In this document: in pieces, positions 1 to 7,337 of the stretch
Numbering within the stretch: position 1 is the first letter of the stretch
Layout of the letters: each line of letters opens with the position of its first letter
NCBI GenBank assembly: GCA_041658785.1
Contig: JBAZZL010000015.1
Location: 1-25,581, forward strand
DNA length: 25,581 bases
DNA from: JAHJGG01 sp041658785
GTDB lineage: Bacteria > Patescibacteriota > Patescibacteriia > Magasanikbacterales > UBA922
Direction of reading: 5' to 3'
Translations under genes and position numbers: made by a program
Notes under the pieces: generated by a model
What the model saw: the letters and a program-made list of their open reading frames with translations, nothing else
Told to the model about the DNA's origin: nothing
The model's database searches: none

Positions 1-1021
1 GATGAACTTTACCGGACAAACGCAAGTGGCGGTGGTGTTAAGCACAAATTTAGGCACTCGAGTTCTGCTTTACGCCCCGCATTTCACTGAAGCTACAAAG
101 AATGGTACGGTTATTTTCTATCCTTTCCCCAATGCCAACAATGGCGCCTGGCAAACATTCACCCGCGACCTGGCGGCCGACCTCCAAGCTTTTGAACCCA
201 CCGCTACGTTAGACATGGTGAGATACATGAGTTTCAAAGGACAGGGCAAAATTGATAATGTTAAACTGCTTTCCACTGCCGCGGTTCACACTATCTCAGG
301 CACGATTACCGAGAACAGCACTCCGCTTTCAGACGTTACAGTTACCATCCTCCCCGACAATCTGACTTTCAAAACCAAAGCGGACGGAAAGTACGCGTTT
401 CCGAGTTTATCGGACGGCGCTTACACCATTAAGTTCGTCAAAAACAGTTACACCTTTACTCCGCAGGATCAGGTGGTTTCGCTTTCCGGCAGTCATCTTA
501 CCCAAGACGCCCAAGGCACGGTTAACCCGATCGTTACTTTGGAAGACGCCGAAGACGGGACGATCTCCCGCTGGCGACTGGAAAACGGGGGAACAATTGA
601 GAATATCATTGATCCGGAACACACCCGCGTAATCCGCGCGACCGACGCCACCATTCGCGCTCGCTTCTTCCTGACGCAAGCCGGCGGCGCTTTCTTCAAC
701 AATACCACGCACAAGTTCTTGCGCTGGGATATGCGTTCGGCCGACCCGGGGGTCTTGATGGTGACGGTGGAGACGAGCGAAGGCACAAAGGTACTCAATT
801 ATTCGCCACAATTCCGCACCGCCATTGACGGCAACAATCTCTATATTGGTCTTGACCCGTCAATCGGCGACGGCACCTGGCGCACAGTCACGCGAAATCT
901 GGAGGCCGACATTCAGTCGTTTGTCCCGGGTGTAACCTTGCGGACCTTTAATTACTTGACTTTGCGGATCAAGGGGAGCTGGCTCTTGGATAATGTGGCG
1001 CTTTTGATGAGCGGATCATAA
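1..1021 (+). CDS. Secreted/surface repeat protein with a carboxypeptidase-regulatory-like domain (5' truncated)
   Basis: The frame is open to the window edge, so the Met at position 2 is probably internal and the gene begins upstream. Two related beta-rich modules of about 80-150 residues (roughly residues 1-90 and 180-338) share the pattern W-x-T-x-TR-(D/N)-L-x-AD-x-Q-x-F followed by a terminal DNV-x-LL. Between them, about residues 93-165, lies a domain opening with ISGTI and containing DG-x-Y-x-F and DGAYTI motifs, typical of carboxypeptidase-regulatory-like (CarboxypepD_reg, transthyretin-fold) domains. The duplicated modules look like jelly-roll or carbohydrate-binding-like domains, but I cannot assign a family. 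No C-terminal anchor is seen. The likely role is extracellular or surface adhesion; this is inferred from architecture only. Confidence 0.75.
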   Translation, partial: MNFTGQTQVAVVLSTNLGTRVLLYAPHFTEATKNGTVIFYPFPNANNGAWQTFTRDLAADLQAFEPTATLDMVRYMSFKGQGKIDNVKLLSTAAVHTISGTITENSTPLSDVTVTILPDNLTFKTKADGKYAFPSLSDGAYTIKFVKNSYTFTPQDQVVSLSGSHLTQDAQGTVNPIVTLEDAEDGTISRWRLENGGTIENIIDPEHTRVIRATDATIRARFFLTQAGGAFFNNTTHKFLRWDMRSADPGVLMVTVETSEGTKVLNYSPQFRTAIDGNNLYIGLDPSIGDGTWRTVTRNLEADIQSFVPGVTLRTFNYLTLRIKGSWLLDNVALLMSGS

Positions 1022-1132
1022 AATTTTGGTGAATAGTATACACACCGATGTCCTCTCCTTCCTCATTTCTTCGCACTTGAGACATGCCTTCAAAACAGGC
1101 TCTAAACGGGGAAACAAGCAGGGTTTATTGTA

Positions 1133-1161
1133 TTTACTCAATTTAAGATAAATGCTATAAT
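1133..1161 (+). promoter_or_regulatory. Strong extended -10 promoter
   Basis: A perfect extended -10 (TGC TATAAT, 1153-1161) has a 4/6 -35 (TTTACT, 1133-1138) 17 bp upstream. Transcription would begin near 1168, inside the left terminal repeat of the MITE-like element. The first downstream gene on this strand is the DUF47 gene at 1701, so either that gene has a leader of about 530 nt or the promoter drives a non-coding RNA. Confidence 0.6.
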
Positions 1162-1668
1162 TATGGCGCTGGCAGCCAATCAGGCGGCTGCCAGCGCCAA
1201 AAAATCAATTAACTTATCGGGTTTTGCCAAGCGACGGTATCCAGCAGTTAATCCTCTGTTTGGGCGGTAATCAGACAACTCATCCTCTGTATCCTTCCCT
1301 TATGAAGGGAAGGAGGACTTGTTAAGAGGGTTCATTTTTAACTCAATCGTTGTCCCTCTTCTCTTTCTAAAGAAAAACTGACTGACGATTGAATAAAGTT
1401 AAACTCGCTTAACGGGTTCCCTTTTCCCTTCATAAGGGAAAGGGACAGGGATAGAGTTGTCGGATTACCGCCTTCCCCCAGCGCTTCCTTCCAAACTTAA
1501 ATCAAGACCTCGCCGAGGGACGGAAGCCGCGCTCGCCAAACGCGACTACTAATAGTGACTTTCGTCACGATATGCCATATAGTTTAACTCATTTTGGCTG
1601 ACACTAACAGTTTTATTCATTATTAAGCTATTGGGTAGCCGCCTGATTGGCTGCCAGCGCCGAAATTA
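1158..1668. repeat. MITE-like non-coding element with 24-31 bp terminal inverted repeats
   Basis: The 24 bp at 1165-1188 are the exact reverse complement of 1638-1661. Allowing two mismatches, the match extends to 31 bp (1158-1188 against 1638-1668). The left end also folds on itself into a perfect 13-bp stem (1165-1177 with 1186-1198, 8-nt loop). The roughly 510 bp in between hold no credible coding frame but contain a second large inverted repeat at 1263-1472. I see no clean target-site duplication. A small non-autonomous mobile element or a large structured RNA are both possible. The flanking 1022-1157 holds only the promoter. Confidence 0.65.
1263..1472. repeat. Large imperfect palindrome, about 88-bp arms with a 34-bp loop
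   Basis: 1263-1350 is largely the reverse complement of 1385-1472, with near-perfect outer ends (GGCGGTAATC against GATTACCGCC) and inner ends (CAATCGT against ACGATTG). Each arm contains its own small palindrome centred on a CCCTTATGAAGGG or CCCTTCATAAGGG core, so the DNA or RNA could form a cruciform or cloverleaf. There is no U-tract typical of a terminator. Confidence 0.75.
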
Positions 1669-1700
1669 GGCAATAAGAGATAATTCAAAAAATTACGATA

Positions 1701-2324
1701 ATGAGGTTTTTCTTACCCAAGCAACAATTTTTCTTCAAGCTTCTCCGCGAGCTTTCAGAATACCAAAAGGAGATTGCCGATCTTTTTGTTTTGTTCGCCA
1801 AAGCTCCGGCAGGCAATGGCGAGCAGGTGCGGCAGGCAAAGGAAATTGAAAGCAACGCTGATGAGAAAACGCATGAAATTATTGAACAATTGAACAAAAC
1901 TTTGATTACGCCGCTGGATCGAGAAGACATCTACGCCTTGGCGCATGAACTGGATGACATCGTGGATCTGATTGAAAATGTGATGAACAATTATCTTATT
2001 TATAATATAAAAAGCGAAAAACCGGTTTTCGCGGAGTTTGCCGGCATTATCAAAGAAGCGTCGCTTTCTCTGGATGAAATGATTGAAACCATCGCTGACC
2101 AAAAAAATACCGGCCGGGCGCGATCTTTAAAAATAAAAATTCATAAAATAGAGGACAGGGGAGATTATATTTTTCAAAAAGAACTCGCGAATTTATTCGC
2201 CAACGAACAAAACCCAGTGGAAATCATCAGGTGGAAAAGCATTCTTGGAGATTTGGAAAGAATCACTGACAAATATCAGCATTTGAGCAACATCATTGAA
2301 GGTATTTTGATTAAGTTTGGATAA
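1701..2324 (+). CDS. DUF47 family PhoU-like protein (Pit accessory protein)
   Basis: This is a 207-residue all-helical protein of the DUF47/PhoU-like family, cytosolic proteins that commonly pair with Pit phosphate transporters. The family signature is clear: a central TPLDREDIYALAHELDD motif (about residues 71-87), preceded by an E-x-x-AD-x-x-T-H-E segment and followed by DLIE. The length is normal for the family. It lies 20 bp upstream of a Pit permease and is probably co-transcribed with it, consistent with a role in regulating or assisting phosphate uptake. No Shine-Dalgarno sequence precedes the ATG. A long structured leader lies between the nearest strong promoter (1133-1161) and this gene. 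Confidence 0.92.
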   Translation: MRFFLPKQQFFFKLLRELSEYQKEIADLFVLFAKAPAGNGEQVRQAKEIESNADEKTHEIIEQLNKTLITPLDREDIYALAHELDDIVDLIENVMNNYLIYNIKSEKPVFAEFAGIIKEASLSLDEMIETIADQKNTGRARSLKIKIHKIEDRGDYIFQKELANLFANEQNPVEIIRWKSILGDLERITDKYQHLSNIIEGILIKFG

Positions 2325-2344
2325 ATTTTGCCATAATTTTTAGC

Positions 2345-3349
2345 ATGCCGGAAATAAATTTTGTTTTCATCATCTTCATCATTTTTATCGCCTTGGTCTT
2401 TGATTTTACGAATGGCATGCATGATGCCGCGAACTCCATCGCCACGGTAGTTTCCACGCGAGTGTTGTCTCCCAAGCAGGCGGTGGTGTGGGCGGCTTTT
2501 TTTAATTTTACCGCTTTTCTCATTTTCGGCACCGCGGTAGCCAAAACTATCGGCAAAGGAATGATAGATTTAAACGTGGTTACTCCGACAATGATTTTTG
2601 CCGGTTTGGTTGGCACAATTATTTGGAATATTATCACCTGGCTCTTGGGTTTGCCCACCAGCTCTTCCCACGCGCTCATTGGCGGCTACACCGGCGCGGC
2701 GGTTGCCAAAGGTGGTTTGGGAGTGATTATCGCGAGCGGCTGGTATAAAATTTTGATTTTTATTGTTGTTGCCCCGGCCATTGGCCTGATTCTCGGTATA
2801 TTATTTAAAATTATTACCAGCTGGATTGTTTATAAACGTCCGCCAGCCAAAGTAGTGAGGTGGTCGCGAAAATTGCAGCTGTTTTCCGCCGCCCTTTACA
2901 GTTTGGGCCATGGCGGCAATGACGCGCAAAAGACTATGGGAATAATTGCCGGTTTGCTTTTTGCCGGCGGTTTGATTAATGAATTTATGATACCGCTTTG
3001 GGTAGTGCTGGCAGCTCACGCGGCGATTGCCATTGGCACGTTAAGCGGGGGCTGGCGGATTGTAAAGACTATGGGCCAGAAGATTACCAAACTGCGGCCG
3101 ATTGACGGTTTTTGCGCCGAGTCAGCCAGCGCGATCAGTATTTTTTTGGCGACTTACTTGGGCGTGCCGGTCTCCACCACCCATGTCATTACCGGCGCTA
3201 TTTCCGGAGTCGGCTCCACCAACCGCCTGACTGCCGTGCGTTGGGGAGTAACGATAAAAATTGTCTGGGCATGGCTTTTTACCATTCCAATGGCGGCTTT
3301 AATGGCGGGAATAATTTATGAACTGTTGAAGCTGTCGCGCGCAGGCTAA
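2345..3349 (+). CDS. Inorganic phosphate transporter, Pit/PHO4 family
   Basis: This 334-residue polytopic membrane protein imports phosphate by cation symport (known for the family). Both inverted-topology halves carry the Pit signature: NGMHDAANSIAT (about 23-34) with TSSSHALIGG (105-114) in the first half, and HGGNDAQKTMG (189-199) with VSTTHVITGAISG (276-288) in the second. The length fits short bacterial and archaeal Pit proteins. It follows the DUF47 gene by 20 bp, the usual arrangement for this pair. Whether H+ or Na+ is the coupling ion cannot be read from the sequence. No Shine-Dalgarno sequence is visible. Confidence 0.95.
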   Translation: MPEINFVFIIFIIFIALVFDFTNGMHDAANSIATVVSTRVLSPKQAVVWAAFFNFTAFLIFGTAVAKTIGKGMIDLNVVTPTMIFAGLVGTIIWNIITWLLGLPTSSSHALIGGYTGAAVAKGGLGVIIASGWYKILIFIVVAPAIGLILGILFKIITSWIVYKRPPAKVVRWSRKLQLFSAALYSLGHGGNDAQKTMGIIAGLLFAGGLINEFMIPLWVVLAAHAAIAIGTLSGGWRIVKTMGQKITKLRPIDGFCAESASAISIFLATYLGVPVSTTHVITGAISGVGSTNRLTAVRWGVTIKIVWAWLFTIPMAALMAGIIYELLKLSRAG

Positions 3350-3404
3350 TAATTTTAGGCCTCATTGCAAACGCCCCCTGATTAAAGATATTTTTATTCA
3401 CAGA

Positions 3405-3432
3405 TTGACGGATTTTTAGAATCATCTATACT
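3405..3432 (+). promoter_or_regulatory. Sigma70-type promoter for the glutaredoxin gene
   Basis: TTGACG (3405-3410), a 16-bp spacer and TATACT (3427-3432), 34 bp upstream of the glutaredoxin ATG. A DnaA-box-like TTATTCACA (3394-3402) lies 2 bp upstream of the -35. Confidence 0.65.
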
Positions 3433-3466
3433 CGTTCTATTAGCATCAAATTAACGATAACTTAAT

Positions 3467-3694
3467 ATGAGCGTAATAATTTATTCCACCCCCAGCTGTG
3501 GCTATTGCAAGAGAGCTAAAGCTTATTTTGAGGAAAAAGGAGTTGAGTATGAAGAAATTGATGTGTCTAAAGACAGAGAAAAAGCCAAGGAAATGGTGGA
3601 AAAATCCTGCCAAATGGGCGTGCCGGTGATTGAGATAAATGGAAAGATGTTAGTTGGGTTTGATCCAACGGCGATAGAAAGTTTATTGGTTTAA
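3467..3694 (+). CDS. Glutaredoxin-like thioredoxin-fold protein (YruB/NrdH type)
   Basis: This 75-residue minimal glutaredoxin-fold protein is a cytosolic thiol-disulfide oxidoreductase. The redox motif is C11-G-Y-C14 after a beta strand (SVIIYSTP), the cis-proline segment is GVPVIEI (P53), and the C-terminal substrate-side motif is VGFD. The length and the CGYC motif fit the short glutaredoxin-like YruB/NrdH-type group rather than classical glutaredoxins (CPYC). The reductant partner cannot be told from this window. It has its own promoter at 3405-3432 and a probable terminator at 3780-3807, so it is probably a single-gene unit. No Shine-Dalgarno sequence precedes the ATG. Confidence 0.92.
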   Translation: MSVIIYSTPSCGYCKRAKAYFEEKGVEYEEIDVSKDREKAKEMVEKSCQMGVPVIEINGKMLVGFDPTAIESLLV

Positions 3695-3779
3695 TAGTTA
3701 ATTGGTTAATGAGTTTATGTGTTTATGGATTAAAAAATTTGTAGGTTTTGTTGAAGCAAAAATTTTCGCACCTCTTAAA

Positions 3780-3807
3780 AAAAGCTCCTATCGGGACTTT
3801 TCTTTTT
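3780..3807 (+). terminator. Probable intrinsic terminator after the glutaredoxin gene
   Basis: AAAAG-C-TCC, loop TATC, GGA-CTTTT hairpin with one mismatch and one wobble pair, followed by TCTTTTT. Confidence 0.5.
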
Positions 3808-3817
3808 ACAAAGATAA

Positions 3818-3826
3818 TGTTACAAT
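3818..3826 (+). promoter_or_regulatory. Extended -10 promoter for the DEDD exonuclease gene
   Basis: TGT TACAAT (3818-3826), an extended -10, lies about 55 bp before the next ATG. No good -35 is present. Confidence 0.45.
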
Positions 3827-3881
3827 ATTCACCACTCATAAACTCTTTAACCCATAAACACATAAACTCTTAAACTCTCTT

Positions 3882-4457
3882 ATGTCGGAAATCGTTTTTG
3901 ACATTGAAACCGTCGGCGACATCAAAAATCGCGATTTGGTTAAAGTCACAGTGGTCTCTATTTATGACTACGAGACAGACTCATACCGTTCGTTTGAAGA
4001 GCCTGAATTAGACGGGCTCTGGCCGTTCTTGGAACGCGCGGAACGTTTGATTGGGTACAACTCGCTGTCATTTGATATCCCAATTTTAAATAAATATTAT
4101 GCCGGCGATCTAACCACATTTTCTAATCTGGATTTGTTAAAAATAATTAAAGAATCATCAGGTTCTCGCTTCAAATTAAATGATATTGCCAAAGCCACCT
4201 TGCAGATTGAGAAAAGCGCGGACGGCTTGCAAGCAACCAAATGGTACGAAGAAGGAAAGATTGATGAAGTTAAAAAATATTGCGAGCAGGATGTCAGGGT
4301 TACCAAAGAATTATATGAATTCGGCCGAAAAAATAGAATGCTGTATTATCCCACTCTAACTGGAAATATTATGCCGATTGCCGTCAATTTTGAACCCCAG
4401 CCCGCGACAGCTAGAATAGTCGCGGAAAAAAATGTTAATCTGACATTGCCTTTCTGA
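3882..4457 (+). CDS. Predicted 3'-5' exonuclease, DEDDy / RNase H-like fold
   Basis: This 191-residue protein has the DEDD exonuclease metal-site pattern: Exo I FDIET (D7, E9), Exo II GYNSLSFDIPIL (D65) and Exo III Y133-x3-D137 in the YCEQDVRVTKELY segment. The tyrosine places it in the DEDDy group (DnaQ-like fold), which trims DNA or RNA 3' ends with two metal ions. It resembles stand-alone ribonuclease-H-like proteins of the YprB/DUF class rather than a polymerase proofreading domain, since no polymerase domain follows. The substrate is unknown. It sits between two long inverted repeats and seems to be monocistronic. The ATG has no Shine-Dalgarno sequence. Confidence 0.85.
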   Translation: MSEIVFDIETVGDIKNRDLVKVTVVSIYDYETDSYRSFEEPELDGLWPFLERAERLIGYNSLSFDIPILNKYYAGDLTTFSNLDLLKIIKESSGSRFKLNDIAKATLQIEKSADGLQATKWYEEGKIDEVKKYCEQDVRVTKELYEFGRKNRMLYYPTLTGNIMPIAVNFEPQPATARIVAEKNVNLTLPF

Positions 4458-4483
4458 ACAGGCTCTAAAAAAACAGTATGTCA

Positions 4484-4498
4484 GCGCCGGCTTTTTTT
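4484..4498 (+). terminator. Possible weak terminator after the exonuclease gene
   Basis: A short GC-rich self-complementary stretch (GCGCCGGC) is followed by a T7 run. The stem is short, so the call is tentative. Confidence 0.3.
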
Positions 4499-4518
4499 GT
4501 TTATCCTAAGAGTGATTG

Positions 4519-4547
4519 TTGGGAAAATTGCCAAAGTGCGCTATAAT
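4519..4547 (+). promoter_or_regulatory. Sigma70-type promoter for the CvpA-like gene
   Basis: TTGGGA (4519-4524), 17-bp spacer, TATAAT (4542-4547). The transcript would start near 4554 and carry the 82-bp hairpin at 4597-4678 in its leader. Confidence 0.65.
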
Positions 4548-4596
4548 TAAAAAGGGAGAGGCGCTTTTTTCCAGGTTGTAATTTTTATAGTGGGAA

Positions 4597-4678
4597 AATA
4601 GAACACGGATTAAACGAATTTAACGAATCAAAACGAATTCGTTCAAATCCGTTAAATTCGTTTAATCCGTGTTCTATT
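4597..4678. repeat. 82-bp intergenic hairpin, family D copy 1
   Basis: A near-perfect palindrome with 41-bp arms centred on AACGAATTCGTT (4632-4643). Outer ends are AATAGAACACGG and CCGTGTTCTATT. Arms consist of about 9-bp AACGAAT-type words. The same element occurs at 13675-13756, 14153-14240 and 15746-15827 between ATP synthase genes. This copy lies in a 5' leader and ends 2 nt before the first in-frame ATG (4681). Confidence 0.95.
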
Positions 4679-4716
4679 AAATGAATTTTAGTTTTATATA
4701 TCTTAAAATTAATCAT

Positions 4717-5253
4717 ATGAATCTCATCGACGTCATCCTCCTCATCATCATCGCCGGCTTCGGCATGTTTGGTCTGTGGTTTGGATTAATTCACACGCTC
4801 GGATCCTTAATCGGCACAGTAGCGGGCGCTTATCTCGCCAGCCGCTATTACGAGCCGATGGCCGATTGGCTCACCAGTATTACCGGCTGGGGGGAAAATT
4901 TTTCCCGGGTGCTGATGTTTATTATCGCTTTCATGATCATCAATCGGCTGGTCGGGTTTGGGTTTTGGATTGTGGATAAAATGACGAGTATTTTTACCAA
5001 CTTGCCGTTTATCAAAGGGATAAACAGATTTTTAGGATTAATTTTTGGTTTATTTGAAGGAGTTTTGACAATTGGCTTGATTATTTATTTTATTGAAAGA
5101 TTTCCTCTGGGCGCATGGTTTATGGAAAGATTGGCTGATTCAACGGTCGCTCCGTTTACCACCAGCTTGGCCGCGGTTTTGATTCCCTTATTACCGGATG
5201 CTCTGAGGATTTTAAGATCCACGGTGGATTATGTTGAGGACACTATTTTGTAA
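4717..5253 (+). CDS. CvpA family membrane protein
   Basis: The preferred start (4717) gives 178 residues beginning MNLIDVILLIIIAGFG, the usual CvpA opening. An in-frame ATG at 4681 would add 12 residues outside the family pattern. Four hydrophobic segments are visible, and the family-typical G-x-x-x-GL stretch follows the first helix. CvpA (colicin V production) proteins are inner-membrane proteins linked to envelope homeostasis; their molecular function is unclear. The gene has its own promoter (4519-4547), a leader with the 82-bp hairpin, and a second large inverted repeat directly after its stop codon. Confidence 0.8.
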   Translation: MNLIDVILLIIIAGFGMFGLWFGLIHTLGSLIGTVAGAYLASRYYEPMADWLTSITGWGENFSRVLMFIIAFMIINRLVGFGFWIVDKMTSIFTNLPFIKGINRFLGLIFGLFEGVLTIGLIIYFIERFPLGAWFMERLADSTVAPFTTSLAAVLIPLLPDALRILRSTVDYVEDTIL

Positions 5254-5397
5254 GGCGTCAATGTCATTCCGAGCGTAGTCCCGATTCGCATCGGGACGGA
5301 GCCGAGGAATCCCTTAACGCATGTAATATAGACGCTTTTGCATATTCACTCGTTAAGGGATTCCTCGCCCGCGAGGGCTCGGAATGACATTGACGCC
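5254..5397. repeat. Nested inverted repeat between the CvpA and SIMPL genes
   Basis: A perfect 21-bp outer repeat (5254-5274 with 5377-5397) encloses a perfect 16-bp inner repeat (5304-5319 with 5351-5366) and a separate perfect 8-bp hairpin (5278-5297, loop TCGC). It begins at the base after the CvpA stop codon. The GTCATTCCGAG and GAGGAATCCC words resemble intergenic palindromes widespread in bacterial genomes. The right arm carries the -35 box of the next gene. Confidence 0.92.
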
Positions 5398-5417
5398 AAA
5401 CGCGTAAATTCTATAAT
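5390..5417 (+). promoter_or_regulatory. Promoter giving a probably leaderless SIMPL mRNA
   Basis: TTGACG (5390-5395), 16-bp spacer, TATAAT (5412-5417). Only 6 nt separate the -10 from the ATG at 5424, so transcription should begin at or next to the start codon. The -35 lies in the right arm of the inverted repeat. Confidence 0.7.
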
Positions 5418-5423
5418 AATCAT

Positions 5424-6146
5424 ATGTGCGCGGAAAATCAAAAACAATCTTGGGCCTGGATTTTGGGTTTAAGTCTTCTGGCGAGCACATTGTTGTTTTC
5501 TATAATTTTTTATCAAACCAGAAAAACTGAATATAATTTAACTGTTTCCGGCACCGCGAAAGTCAGCGTCACATCGGACGCGGCAAAATGGGCGGGTGAT
5601 TTTTCCCGCACAGTATCGGTTAAAAATTTGAAAAACGGCTATCAGCAAATTGCCCGAGATCTGGCGGCTGTTAAAAAATTCTTCAAAGATAACGGCGTCG
5701 CGGATGAAGATCTGGTAATTTCGCCGGTTTTTATGGAGGAACGTTACCAATACGATTCCAACGCGCCGACTGAATATAATTTGCGCCAAACCGTGGAATT
5801 GCAATTGAGCGATGTTAATAAAGTTACGGAATTGGCGAATAACACCTCGCTTTTGATAAATCAGGGAGTCATCTTCTCTCCCAGGCCAATTGAATATTAT
5901 TATCTTAAATTGCCGGAAACGCGCGTCAATCTGCTCGGAGAGGCGATTAAAGACGCTCGTTTGCGCGCTGACAAAATCGGCGAGAGCTCCGGCCGCGGAA
6001 TTTCTTCTGTCAAAACAGTCAATGTGGGAGTAACGCAGGTTACCTCGGTCAACTCAACGGAAATTTACGATTACGGCGCTTACGACACTTCTAAGATTGA
6101 AAAAGACATAACGCTGACGGTGAAAGTGACTTTTGGGTTGAAATGA
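5424..6146 (+). CDS. SIMPL domain (DUF541) protein, membrane-anchored
   Basis: This 240-residue protein has an N-terminal signal anchor (about residues 11-30) followed by a periplasmic/extracytoplasmic SIMPL (DUF541) domain. The domain opens with the family pattern V-x-G-x-A-x-V-x-V-x-SD-A-x-x-W (about 40-57) and ends in beta strands with V-x-V-x-F. The length is normal. SIMPL proteins (OmpY/BP26-like) form oligomeric extracytoplasmic assemblies of poorly known function. The start codon coincides with the predicted transcription start, which suggests leaderless translation; no Shine-Dalgarno sequence is possible. Confidence 0.88.
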   Translation: MCAENQKQSWAWILGLSLLASTLLFSIIFYQTRKTEYNLTVSGTAKVSVTSDAAKWAGDFSRTVSVKNLKNGYQQIARDLAAVKKFFKDNGVADEDLVISPVFMEERYQYDSNAPTEYNLRQTVELQLSDVNKVTELANNTSLLINQGVIFSPRPIEYYYLKLPETRVNLLGEAIKDARLRADKIGESSGRGISSVKTVNVGVTQVTSVNSTEIYDYGAYDTSKIEKDITLTVKVTFGLK

Positions 6147-6227
6147 TGCGTATTGCGTGTAATGTGCAACTTGTAACGTGTAGCTAAACAAAATCACCGG
6201 TTATAAGTTACAGATTACAAACTTTGT

Positions 6228-7298
6228 ATGCCAGTAAAAAAAATTTTGCTACTAACATTTATTTTATTTCTCTCGTCCGGCTGTTCCAGCGCCGGAGTTT
6301 TTAATAACGACATCAAACTGGTTCCGAAAGAAACGGTTGGCGGATCGCCGAAAGAATTTTCATTGCCGGAAGCGAAGAGCGTAAAAATTCTGCACTTTGG
6401 CGACATCATGTTGGATCGCAATGTGAAAAAACGGATTGACGAAAACGGCGAGGATTATTTATTGAGCGGACTGGCGGGAGAAAATAATCAATTTTTTTCC
6501 GGTTATGATATAATTACCGCGAATTTGGAAGGTCCGTTTGCCGACCGGCGGCGGCAGACGAGCAAAGAAATCGCTTTTCGTTTTGATCCGGCTTTGATCC
6601 CGATGCTCCAAAAATATAATTTCAATTTATTTACTCTGGCGAACAATCATTCATTGGACATGAGCCGCGAGGGCTTTGCCGAGTCAAAAGAAAATTTAAA
6701 AAACGCCGGCATTGATTTTTACGGCATTGGCTACGGCGTCAGCGACGAATCAATGATTATTAAAGAAGTAAACGGCATCAGCGTCGCGTTTATCGGCGTG
6801 GATGATACCTTGACACCAATAAATATGGTTAAGATGAAAGAACTTTTGGCAAAAGCTGGGAAGGAGGCGGATTATACGATTGTGGACGCGCATTGGGGCA
6901 ATGAGTACGCGAAGTTAAAATCCAATCAGCGCCAACAAAGTTTGGCTCGCCAGTTTATTGACAATGGCGCCGACATTATTATCGGCCACCATCCGCACGT
7001 GATTCAGGAAATAGAAATTTATCAAGACCGGCCGATTTTTTACTCCTTGGGCAATTTTATTTTTGACCAGTATTTTTCCGCGGAAACGCAGGAGGGGTTG
7101 GGGGTTGCTTTAGAAATAGCTGAAGATGGCAAGCTCAAGATTGAATTGTTTTTGTTAAAAGGAGAAATGAGCCGTGTCAGTGTGATGAAAGGAGAAGAAG
7201 CAGAGACCTTGATGGAGGAAATAATTTTTGCTTCCAGATTGGGTGATTATAAATTTAGTAATTTGTTTTTGGAATTAAATGCGGCCGACACAAAATAG
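6228..7298 (+). CDS. CapA family (PGA_cap) metallophosphoesterase-fold lipoprotein
   Basis: This 356-residue protein has a probable lipoprotein signal: a KK n-region, a hydrophobic core and SSGC with Cys19 as the lipidation site. Its CapA/PGA_cap domain shows FGDIMLDR (about 57-64), TANLEGPF, LANNHSLDM, AHWGNEY, GHHPHVIQ and YSLGNFIFDQ, in family order. The metal-ligand residues of this calcineurin-like fold (D in GDIMLD, N in NLEGP, N and H in NNH, H in HWG, HH in GHHPH) are present. CapA-type proteins act in poly-gamma-glutamate capsule synthesis in Bacillus, but distant relatives are widespread and their substrate is unknown. No capBC genes are nearby, so a capsule role is not supported. 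Confidence 0.9.
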   Translation: MPVKKILLLTFILFLSSGCSSAGVFNNDIKLVPKETVGGSPKEFSLPEAKSVKILHFGDIMLDRNVKKRIDENGEDYLLSGLAGENNQFFSGYDIITANLEGPFADRRRQTSKEIAFRFDPALIPMLQKYNFNLFTLANNHSLDMSREGFAESKENLKNAGIDFYGIGYGVSDESMIIKEVNGISVAFIGVDDTLTPINMVKMKELLAKAGKEADYTIVDAHWGNEYAKLKSNQRQQSLARQFIDNGADIIIGHHPHVIQEIEIYQDRPIFYSLGNFIFDQYFSAETQEGLGVALEIAEDGKLKIELFLLKGEMSRVSVMKGEEAETLMEEIIFASRLGDYKFSNLFLELNAADTK

Positions 7299-7337
7299 AA
7301 TATTATTATTCGTAAATTCGTTTCATTCGTAATTCGT

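Larger units (their letters stand above)
3706..3873. repeat. Intergenic inverted repeat flanking a terminator/promoter region
   Basis: The arm at 3706-3734 is the near-perfect reverse complement of 3846-3873 (core GTTTATGTGTTTATGG against CCATAAACACATAAAC). The arms contain an 8-bp tandem word (GTTTATGT/GTTTATGG). Between them lie a terminator-like hairpin and an extended -10 promoter. The left arm starts 12 nt after the glutaredoxin stop and the right arm ends 8 nt before the next ATG. Confidence 0.8.

Noticed and set aside
1095..4469. 12-bp direct repeat ACAGGCTCTAAA at 1095 and 4458
   Set aside because: Too short and isolated to interpret; may be chance or a remnant of a terminator.
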